Assembly (NCBI GenBank): GCA_945619025.1
Contig: CALZBJ010000021.1
Span: 1 to 29,773 of the forward strand
DNA from: CALZBJ01 sp945619025
GTDB taxonomy: Bacteria; Pseudomonadota; Gammaproteobacteria; Cardiobacteriales; Wohlfahrtiimonadaceae
Reading direction: 5' to 3'
DNA: 29,773 bases
This document shows positions 13,950 through 20,338 of this stretch, piece by piece. Within the stretch, counting starts at the first letter, position 1; each line of letters begins with the position of its first letter. The notes beneath the pieces were generated by a model that saw only the letters and a list, made by a program, of their open reading frames with translations, was not told where the DNA came from and searched no databases. The position numbers and the translations under genes are program-made.

Positions 13950-15017
13950 TTATTTAATATCCTTAGTTACATAATTAAGGCGATGATAATTCAGTAGACT
14001 CACAAAAATTCCGCCAGCATAACAGCATATAAGCGCATAAAAGATCCCATCAACGGTGATATCGACATATGGCTGCAAAAAGGAACTCAAAAAAAGCATG
14101 CCGAGCCCGATCAATCCGCCGAGTGCAAACCCTAAATTAATCACCCCCAGCGGTTTAATAAGTACCCCAAGATAGCCAAACGCCATAATGCCGATATAAC
14201 CACTGGCTATATGTAGAAATAGAAGCGTAAGCCAATCAAATGGAATAAGCGGAGTTTCCGGCTCGATCGTACGAAACAAAAGTAAAAAGGCTGCAAGAAT
14301 CGCAATAAAGAGCGTATAAAATCCACTCTGTAACAGCGGGACTAATTGATCCCGAAACCTCACCCGCTCAGGCTCAAGAATAGCATCAACGAAAATACTC
14401 CCTTGATAGGGTTCGAGCATTAATGTGCCATTCCATTTATCGGGAATGCCTGTCACCAACACCTCTTCCCCCACAAGAATTCGTTTTTCAAGCGCAATAA
14501 TGCCTCCTGCTAAGGTGATATTGCGCTCGCTACGTACCGACAGCGGCCGATCATTTAAAATACGAACGCGCCCCGTGCCGTCATTAATATAAAATCCCAT
14601 CTGCTCGGCTTGATTATTCAGCGCCGTATATTTTGAGGGTGTGGCCGTCTTTCCAATATCTAGATTAGCACCGAGCTCGGTATAGACAAGCGCCTCCTGA
14701 TCCACTCCAGAAAAGATCGGCATCTCATCGGTCTCCACAATGCCGCGGATCGTGATCGGCTTGTTAAACACCTGATTGGAATGCTCAAAAATCGCCTGAA
14801 TATCCGCTATCGTCACCTCTGGGTATTTCTGCCGATAAAAAGCAAAGCGGGCAACGCCATATAAAAAGAGCACAATCGGCACCATAAACCCAATAAAGAT
14901 CATGATCTCATCGAACGCGATAATCCGGCAACCGATCACCACAATCATCCAAATAAAGAGAAAAAGATACGCCCCGATTAACGGGTGCTGAATCATGCGC
15001 AGGCTCATAACTGTCAT
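13950..15017 (-). CDS. GIDE-like membrane protein of unknown function
   Basis: A 355-residue membrane protein. Two helices lie at the N-terminus (about residues 12-30 and 36-56), then a soluble stretch to about residue 225, then three or four helices to the C-terminus. The soluble part, with KPITIRGIVETDEMPIFSG, a MGFYINDGTGRVRIL strand and EKRILVGEEVLVTGIPDKWNG, resembles the GIDE domain seen in mitochondrial MULAN and many bacterial proteins. There GIDE sits between two transmembrane segments; no RING finger is present here. Its function is unknown. The start is uncertain: ATGs at 15017, 15008 and 14996 are all possible, none with an ideal ribosome binding site. It converges on chrA with an 18 bp gap. 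Confidence 0.65.
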   Translation of the reverse strand: MTVMSLRMIQHPLIGAYLFLFIWMIVVIGCRIIAFDEIMIFIGFMVPIVLFLYGVARFAFYRQKYPEVTIADIQAIFEHSNQVFNKPITIRGIVETDEMPIFSGVDQEALVYTELGANLDIGKTATPSKYTALNNQAEQMGFYINDGTGRVRILNDRPLSVRSERNITLAGGIIALEKRILVGEEVLVTGIPDKWNGTLMLEPYQGSIFVDAILEPERVRFRDQLVPLLQSGFYTLFIAILAAFLLLFRTIEPETPLIPFDWLTLLFLHIASGYIGIMAFGYLGVLIKPLGVINLGFALGGLIGLGMLFLSSFLQPYVDITVDGIFYALICCYAGGIFVSLLNYHRLNYVTKDIK

Positions 15018-15123
15018 TCCATAGTGTTAAACGCTCCTATGATATCAATATCGTGTTGAACGCTCACGATTCATATCAATCCCTCCTACTCAGATCTTGT
15101 GACTCGGTGTTATTTCATCAGGG

Positions 15124-15663
15124 TTATTTCATTAGGCGATGGAGCAATGCTTTAGAGATACCAGTCACCTCGCGCAATCGATCATAATAGCTTTGATCGA
15201 TAACAAAATGGACAATATCGAGCATTTTAAGGACCGAGCTAATGAGTTCATCTTTACTATGATTCATTTCACTGAGAATCTTACTATCTAAGAGCTTGGG
15301 AAACTCCGAGCGCAGATAACTCATACTCGATGCCACAAAAATCGGCGCAATATGCATCTTCGCATGCACGCGCCCAATTGCCCATTGCGCAGCCAAATAA
15401 TCCTCCTCTAGGCGCGTCGTAAAGAGCGATGTCAGCCACTCAAGATGGGTCTTTTTTAAAAGCTGCACACGTCCTTCTAAATAAGGGGCTGTGTGAGGAC
15501 TTCGTTCTAATTGACAATAAAATTGATCGGTCAATTCGGCAAGTTTCGGGGTAATGAGCGGCGCGATCTGATTTAAACGATCGAGATCATGTTCACTAAA
15601 CCCATTGATTCCGCGCAGTGCTAACAGATCTTCCATGAAGGTCTGATTTTCCTCTTTAGTCAT
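15124..15663 (-). CDS. Single-domain protoglobin
   Basis: A 179-residue haem protein matching the globin domain of globin-coupled sensors without an output domain. Visible elements are the N-terminal Z-helix region (EENQTFMEDLLALRGINGFSEHDLDRL), LAELTDQFYCQL of the B helix, and IGRVHAKMHIAP, where His100 is the expected proximal haem ligand. Such proteins bind O2, NO or CO; the physiological job is often unclear. The start at 15663 has AAGGA 5 nt upstream, while an upstream in-frame TTG would add a basic tail with no family match. An FNR-like box lies 114 bp upstream, consistent with oxygen-responsive control. Confidence 0.85.
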   Translation of the reverse strand: MTKEENQTFMEDLLALRGINGFSEHDLDRLNQIAPLITPKLAELTDQFYCQLERSPHTAPYLEGRVQLLKKTHLEWLTSLFTTRLEEDYLAAQWAIGRVHAKMHIAPIFVASSMSYLRSEFPKLLDSKILSEMNHSKDELISSVLKMLDIVHFVIDQSYYDRLREVTGISKALLHRLMK

Positions 15664-15776
15664 AGGATTCCTTAATTTTTTTGGGTTATTTATACGGTTT
15701 TTCTTCGTTATTTTTAAATTTGACAGGTTGAATATGCGCGTCAATTGTGACCGTTTTGTAACAATAAACTACTCCC

Positions 15777-15790
15777 TTGACCTCAATCAA
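15777..15790. promoter_or_regulatory. FNR-like box between protoglobin and acylase genes
   Basis: TTGAC-CTCA-ATCAA differs at one position from the FNR/ANR consensus TTGAT-N4-ATCAA. It lies 114 bp before the protoglobin start and 70 bp before the acylase start, so it could serve either divergent gene. Confidence 0.5.
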
Positions 15791-15859
15791 GCACAAAATG
15801 CTAATTTACAAATTCTCGGCTACACTAAGCCTAAATAACCCCTCATCTAAGGAGCTTTT

Positions 15860-16945
15860 ATGGTGCGTTTTTCAATTAAAAAGATTCAAAAAATCCTTCC
15901 CACACTGCTGCTTGCAGGCGGACTTTCTTTTAGCATTGCCGATGCCTGTACGCGCATTGTCTTTCATGGCGATAATGAACGAATTATGACGGCGCGGTCG
16001 ATGGATTGGAAAGTCGATGTCGGCACCAATTTATGGATTCTCCCTCGCGGAATTGATCGGACGGGAGCGGCGAATTCAAAGTCGATCCACTGGAAGGCAA
16101 AATATGGCAGCGTGATTGCCTCCGGCTATGATATTGCTACCACCGATGGCATGAATGAAGCGGGACTTGCGGCGAATCTTCTTTGGTTAACGGAATCGGA
16201 ATATCCCGATCCTCACGATGTGGATAAACCCACCTTATCGCTCTCACTTTGGGCGCAATATATGCTCGATAATTTTGCCACCGTTCAAGAGGCGGTTAAT
16301 GCGCTTGAGGCAGAGCCGTTTATCGTCATTAGTGATCAAGTCCCGGGCGATACTCGTTTAGCGGCGCTTCATCTCTCGCTCTCGGATAAATATGGCGATA
16401 GCGCGATTGTGGAATACATTGATGGAAAACAGGTGATTCATCACAATAAAGCCTATCAAGTGATGACCAATTCGCCGGCCTATGAAAAGCAGCTCGCTCT
16501 TAATGATTATTGGAAACAGATTGGCGGTACGGTGATGCTTCCGGGCAGTAACCGCGCGGCGGATCGCTTTGTGCGCGCCTCATTTTATATCAATTCGATT
16601 CCTAAAGATGGCGATGAGCGTAGCTCTCTTGCGAGCGTCTTTAGCGTTATACGCAATGTCTCCGTTCCCTTTGGATTAAATACCGAAGCGGAACCGAATA
16701 TCTCTTCAACCCGCTGGCGCACCGTAATCGATCATAAAGCTCGCCGCTATTTCTTCGAATCTGCTGTATCCCCGAATCTCTTCTGGGTCGATCTCAATAA
16801 AGTCGATTTTAGTGGCGCGGAGGAGAATGTAAAAAAACTCGATCTCGGGCCCGATCAATCGCATATCTTTGGCGGTGAAGTCTCCGGGAAATTTGAATAT
16901 CATCCCCCTTTTCAATTTCTCCCAGTGAGTCATTTAGAGGATTAA
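15860..16945 (+). CDS. Exported penicillin V acylase / choloylglycine hydrolase family protein
   Basis: Ntn-hydrolase that cleaves amide bonds, 361 residues. A classic signal peptide ends at ADA, and cleavage would expose Cys30 as the N-terminal nucleophile, so maturation and export coincide. Other active-site positions of the family are present: Arg and Asp in ARSMDW, Asn in AANLLWL, Asn in MTNSPAYEKQL and Arg in AADRFVRASFY. Gram-negative members of this cluster hydrolyse penicillin V and long-chain acyl-homoserine lactones more readily than bile salts, so quorum-signal degradation in the periplasm is plausible but not proven. AAGGAG lies 5 nt upstream of the ATG. It converges with tsdA on a shared terminator. 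Confidence 0.9.
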   Translation: MVRFSIKKIQKILPTLLLAGGLSFSIADACTRIVFHGDNERIMTARSMDWKVDVGTNLWILPRGIDRTGAANSKSIHWKAKYGSVIASGYDIATTDGMNEAGLAANLLWLTESEYPDPHDVDKPTLSLSLWAQYMLDNFATVQEAVNALEAEPFIVISDQVPGDTRLAALHLSLSDKYGDSAIVEYIDGKQVIHHNKAYQVMTNSPAYEKQLALNDYWKQIGGTVMLPGSNRAADRFVRASFYINSIPKDGDERSSLASVFSVIRNVSVPFGLNTEAEPNISSTRWRTVIDHKARRYFFESAVSPNLFWVDLNKVDFSGAEENVKKLDLGPDQSHIFGGEVSGKFEYHPPFQFLPVSHLED

Positions 16946-16981
16946 TTCTGGCAGGTTAATCAACATATAATAATCAGCAAT

Positions 16982-17014
16982 AAAAAAGCCTAGACTCATC
17001 GGAATCTAGGCTTT
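16982..17014. terminator. Bidirectional terminator between acylase and tsdA
   Basis: AAAGCCTAGA (16985-16994) and TCTAGGCTTT (17005-17014) form a perfect 10 bp stem. On the minus strand a run of six U ends it cleanly after tsdA; on the plus strand the T run is short (TTT). Confidence 0.85.
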
Positions 17015-17042
17015 GTCACATTGACCTTAAGAGCTTAAGAGA

Positions 17043-18044
17043 CTATTTAATCATCTGCTCAAACGGCCCTAAGCGGTGCTCTTCTTCAGAGAATTCATCG
17101 CCAAAAGGTGCAAAGGGTGAATCCACCGGTTTGATACGGCGATCGGGGAAGTCATTTTCCATACCTTCTTTTTTCGGACGGGGTTTGCTATTGATATAAG
17201 AGGCCACGTCATACGCCTCTTCAATCGAAAGTGTGCCCGGCTTATCTTGTGGCATATTGTGATAGATATAGGCCGCCGCTTTCATTAAGCGATACATGCC
17301 CGCCCCATCATTATAGCTATCATCGCCCCAAAGCGGTGGATAGATATAGTAAGCGCCACCGAAGGTATCCGCAACGGGATTCACGATGCCCGAACCATCT
17401 TGCTGGTGACAAGCCACACAGTTTTCCATGTAGACCTCTTCGCCAAGCTCAGGATCCGCTGCACGGTCTAAATAAGGAATGTCCACTAAGCCCTGACCTT
17501 CCACTTTCGCGCCGACAGGAATCCCTTGAGAGAGCCACTGCATATAGGTGACCATCGCTTTCATCTCAACGGAGTTATTTGGCAAAGGTTTACCATTTAA
17601 ACTGCGCTGCATACAGCCATTGATACGATCTTCAAGCGTGCTGATGGAATCCCCACGTCCACGGAATTGTGGGAAACGTGAATAGACTCCGACATACGCC
17701 GATTGATATTGACGAGTTCCGCCGTACGCGTGACAGCTCCCGCACGAGAGATTGCTCCCTGCGTAACGCATCGCTTCATCTTCTGCTTGTGGGCCAATAT
17801 AACGCGTCGTTTCATTGATAATTTTGTTTCCTAAAATCACCATTTCGCTATAGCGCGACCCTTCTGGCATTTTAGATTCATCAATATATCCGCTCGGTTG
17901 CATCGCTTCAGGGAGTGTCCACTCATAGGTTTCCCCTTCAATGCCCGTTGCCCCTTTCTGTTTATCCACGGCTTTCTCAAATCCGTTTGCAACCATTGTC
18001 GCAAGCGGAAGGAGTGCCAATGCAGTAATCGCGACTCTTTTCAT
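17043..18044 (-). CDS. tsdA: Dihaem cytochrome c, thiosulfate dehydrogenase TsdA-like
   Basis: Periplasmic dihaem cytochrome, 333 residues with a signal peptide ending near residue 21. TsdA enzymes interconvert two thiosulfate and tetrathionate; direction depends on the species. Haem 1 is bound by CGSCH (Cys101, Cys104, His105) and haem 2 by CVACH (Cys209, Cys212, His213). The family's unusual haem-1 thiolate ligand fits Cys144 in RINGCMQRSLNGKPLP, a hallmark separating TsdA from ordinary cytochromes c. YHNMPQDKP may supply the second axial ligand of haem 2. GGAGG precedes the ATG. A perfect FNR box about 120 bp upstream suggests induction at low oxygen, which would fit tetrathionate respiration as well as thiosulfate oxidation. 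Confidence 0.88.
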   Translation of the reverse strand: MKRVAITALALLPLATMVANGFEKAVDKQKGATGIEGETYEWTLPEAMQPSGYIDESKMPEGSRYSEMVILGNKIINETTRYIGPQAEDEAMRYAGSNLSCGSCHAYGGTRQYQSAYVGVYSRFPQFRGRGDSISTLEDRINGCMQRSLNGKPLPNNSVEMKAMVTYMQWLSQGIPVGAKVEGQGLVDIPYLDRAADPELGEEVYMENCVACHQQDGSGIVNPVADTFGGAYYIYPPLWGDDSYNDGAGMYRLMKAAAYIYHNMPQDKPGTLSIEEAYDVASYINSKPRPKKEGMENDFPDRRIKPVDSPFAPFGDEFSEEEHRLGPFEQMIK

Positions 18045-18163
18045 CGTTGCCTCCAGTACTAAAAATAACGTCTTCTAATTGTGTAAATCTTTTGATTTTT
18101 ATTATATTTCGAATAATTTAGCGTAACAGATTGTTTACATTTCCAACTATTTTTATATGAAAG

Positions 18164-18177
18164 TTGATATGAATCAA
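18164..18177. promoter_or_regulatory. Perfect FNR/ANR box upstream of tsdA
   Basis: TTGAT-ATGA-ATCAA is an exact FNR/ANR consensus. Its centre is about 126 bp upstream of the tsdA start codon, and 440 bp from the SMR pair on the other side, so tsdA is the likely target. Confidence 0.75.
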
Positions 18178-18617
18178 TCACTAAATTTTCGGAGTTAATC
18201 ATATCACAACTTTTTAACCCGAGGTTGCTTTTTGATAAAATTGATCAATCATCCTTATAAAAAAGCTCTATTTCAGCAATTTAGCGCCCTACAGGCGTAA
18301 AAATTGATCGCGCAAAAGTTGACAAATTTGCCAAACAATTTATGATTAGTGAAGTAATTTCTTAATCAATATCGATCTTTTTCGATCTCTTTTATGTTAC
18401 GTATCTATATGGACAGTTTTCAGACCTTTCTCACCGCAATGTTTTGCATTTTGGTGTACTGAAGTCCACCTCTAAAAAATCTCCCCTCGTAACGGTCTCA
18501 ACCACGTTATTCCCGCTCTTTTCACGCCAAAGTTGCGTCAAAATTGTGTGAATCACGCTCTATTTGAGACCAAGTATATAATCAACTTCAATTTAGCATA
18601 TCAAACAATAGGATATT
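18178..18617. other. Long intergenic region upstream of the SMR pair
   Basis: No gene is supported. It holds CACC/GGTG/CACC words at 18432-18456 and 18467-18470 that can form two mutually exclusive hairpins, the wide inverted repeat at 18494-18571 and a -10 TATAAT at 18577-18582. I looked for guanidine riboswitch motifs (ACGR loops, ykkC core), which often precede SMR pairs, and did not find them. Confidence 0.45.
18494..18582 (+). promoter_or_regulatory. Inverted repeat and -10 box of the SMR pair
   Basis: GGTCTCAA (18494-18501) and TTGAGACC (18564-18571) are perfect 8-bp arms separated by 62 bp. The right arm lies just upstream of a perfect -10 TATAAT (18577-18582), where no good -35 exists. 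This could be a pair of operator half-sites or an RNA stem if transcription begins further up. Confidence 0.4.
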
Positions 18618-18965
18618 ATGAACAAGGCATGGCTGTACGTCATTTTGACGAGTGTATGCGAATTAGTATGGCTTTATGGATTTAAAGCGGCTTCCGCGTG
18701 GTGGCACTGGATTTTTATCGTGCTCTTTATCATCTGCGATCTACAATTTTTAGCCAAAGCGTGTGAAGGACTCCCGACCGGAACGGTCTACGCAATTTTT
18801 GCCGGAACCGGCACCGTTGGCACCATTTTAATGGATTATTTCTTCTTTGATGCAGCGATCTCTTCGACCATGCTCCTCTTTATGGGGCTGATTTTAGTCG
18901 GCGTTGTCGGGCTCAACTTATCGGACGTTAATACCAAACTTGACGATGCCGATCTGGAGGTATAA
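18618..18965 (+). CDS. SMR family transporter subunit (paired SMR, first gene)
   Basis: Four-helix proton-coupled exporter subunit, 115 residues. The essential Glu15 in helix 1 (TSVCELVWLYGFK) and the helix-3 motif GTVYAIFAGTGTVGTILMDYFFF are clear. The WLYGFK pattern next to the glutamate is closer to SugE/Gdx-type subunits than to EmrE. In paired systems such as YkkCD the two proteins form one heterodimer, exporting guanidinium-type cations or quaternary ammonium compounds. Its stop codon is 2 bp from the next start, and the ribosome binding site GGAGG of the second gene lies within its last codons, so translation is coupled. Confidence 0.92.
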   Translation: MNKAWLYVILTSVCELVWLYGFKAASAWWHWIFIVLFIICDLQFLAKACEGLPTGTVYAIFAGTGTVGTILMDYFFFDAAISSTMLLFMGLILVGVVGLNLSDVNTKLDDADLEV

Positions 18966-18967
18966 TC

Positions 18968-19360
18968 ATGTTAATGGGTTGGCTCTACGTTTTTTTAGCA
19001 ACCATCGCTGAGATGGTGGGCGTGTACGGATTAAGCCTCTATAGTGAGCGCCGTACGCTGCGCAACTTTCTAATTTACTACGGCGGGATTGCTGGCTCAT
19101 TTGGGCTCGTCTATCTCTCCTTTAATTACCTCAGTATGAGTATCGCGTATACGGTATTTACCGGCGTTGGTACGGCAGGCGCAGTCATTTTGAACATCGT
19201 CCTTTTTGGCGAATCCAAAAACCTGATGCGCATTTTAAGTCTCTGCATTATTATTGCCGGCGTTGTCGGACTTAAAGTAGTCGAACCGCACGACACTCCG
19301 GTTGAAAATGAAGCAATCACCACGGAAATGATCACCGAGATTAAGGCGACTAAACCTTAA
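18968..19360 (+). CDS. SMR family transporter subunit (paired SMR, second gene)
   Basis: Partner of the preceding gene, 130 residues with four helices. Glu15 (ATIAEMVGVYGL) and the helix-3 stretch SIAYTVFTGVGTAGAVILNIVLFGE are conserved, including the FGES turn usual in SMR proteins. A hydrophilic C-terminal tail of about 25 residues (from residue 105) extends past the normal SMR end, and ISERR-like basic residues follow helix 1. Sequence divergence from its partner favours a heterodimer with fixed opposite orientation. Substrate range cannot be read from the sequence. A terminator follows. Confidence 0.92.
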   Translation: MLMGWLYVFLATIAEMVGVYGLSLYSERRTLRNFLIYYGGIAGSFGLVYLSFNYLSMSIAYTVFTGVGTAGAVILNIVLFGESKNLMRILSLCIIIAGVVGLKVVEPHDTPVENEAITTEMITEIKATKP

Positions 19361-19371
19361 TCTCTCAACAT

Positions 19372-19407
19372 AAAAAAGCCCCTGACTTTAATCCGGGGCT
19401 TCTTTTT
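19372..19407. terminator. Terminator shared by the SMR pair and the orphan lipoprotein
   Basis: AAGCCCC (19376-19382) pairs with GGGGCTT (19395-19401) around a 12 nt loop. CTTTTT follows on the plus strand and a U run on the minus strand. It separates convergent genes. Confidence 0.82.
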
Positions 19408-19438
19408 ATCCGCTATATTTTATCTGCCTTATCTTCAA

Positions 19439-20185
19439 TTAACGGCGACGCGTTGCTTTTTCACGCTTATGTTCGCGTTCAAGCGTAGCAAAATTTGCCG
19501 CATCATGAGCGAGCAATAATTTTTGCCCACGAGCATCATACTCACAGTTATCCGGGCGCACTAACTCCCCTTCCATATAAGAGAGATAAATATCACTCAC
19601 TCCAGAACGCCAATCGCTTTGCGTCACTTTTTGGGCGCGTCGAACGCGAGTTTGTCCATCCATACGGCAAAGAACGCCAACCGTTCGATCATTCACCGCA
19701 CTCGGCGCTGCTTCACGCTGAATTGCATTAATGAGATTGGTTTCCGGATATTGCATCGTTGCCAGCACTAAACGACCATCTAAGAAATAGAGCGCAATCT
19801 TATCGACCACAAATCGATTATCAACGCGGTAATTATAGAGCAGATACGTGGTGGCGCGGTTACCATATTTAAATTCGCCCGGTGCAATTTCACCCTCACG
19901 CGGCTCGCGAAGTTTAATGGCGCGCTGCTGATCACGGCGATCGGCCACACACTCAACATCGCCACACTCTTCAAGCACTAAACGCTGTTCGGTTAAACGG
20001 CGAAGTAGATCACTTTCCGTAAAACGCCCCGGCATAAATTCATAGGCACCGGCGGGCGTAACGCCATCGGCTTGCATAGTTAATGCTGACCCCTGCACCA
20101 TCTGCGGTTTTGCACCACCGCCTGTCGTATCAATACAGCCTGCTAGAAAAAAAGCGCACGCTGCGATGGGTAAAATCTTTTTCAT
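19439..20185 (-). CDS. Lipoprotein of unknown function
   Basis: I do not recognise the family. The 248-residue product has a short lipoprotein signal with lipobox LAGC and lipidated Cys17. It then has a Gly- and Thr-rich linker, a helical RLTEQRLVLEECGD stretch with two nearby cysteines (ECGDVEC), and beta-rich segments such as YNYRVDNRFVVDKIALYFLDGRLVLATMQYPE. A very basic tail KREKATRRR closes it. The strand pattern could be an envelope or outer-membrane-associated domain. Asp after the lipidated Cys (CID) does not occupy position +2, so outer-membrane sorting is expected. It stands alone, between two terminators. Confidence 0.75.
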   Translation of the reverse strand: MKKILPIAACAFFLAGCIDTTGGGAKPQMVQGSALTMQADGVTPAGAYEFMPGRFTESDLLRRLTEQRLVLEECGDVECVADRRDQQRAIKLREPREGEIAPGEFKYGNRATTYLLYNYRVDNRFVVDKIALYFLDGRLVLATMQYPETNLINAIQREAAPSAVNDRTVGVLCRMDGQTRVRRAQKVTQSDWRSGVSDIYLSYMEGELVRPDNCEYDARGQKLLLAHDAANFATLEREHKREKATRRR

Positions 20186-20268
20186 AATTAGCTTCTCATC
20201 GATTCGTGAATCATAAATTAATGGACATAGTATAGCGTGTTAATCTGAAATGTATTCCCACACGCACT

Positions 20269-20295
20269 AAAAAGCCGCTCCTTAAAAGAAGCGGC
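20269..20295 (-). terminator. Terminator of acnA
   Basis: On the minus strand GCCGCT pairs with AGCGGC (20295-20290 with 20279-20274) around a 10 nt loop, followed by five U residues. It lies 44 nt after the acnA stop codon. Confidence 0.85.
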
Positions 20296-20338
20296 CTTAT
20301 TTTGATACAGAGGTTAATCAATCCTCTACTTAAATTGA

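Noticed and set aside
15664..15744. 27-residue extension of the protoglobin from a TTG
   Set aside because: It is a lysine- and asparagine-rich tail with no family match, and the ATG at 15663 has AAGGA at good spacing.
18231..18250. Second FNR-like site (TTGAT words near 18232-18246)
   Set aside because: The half-sites are in direct or wrongly spaced arrangement and do not make TTGAT-N4-ATCAA.
18400..18617. Guanidine riboswitch upstream of the SMR pair
   Set aside because: No paired ACGR hairpin loops, no ykkC core and no guanidine-III signature could be found by eye.
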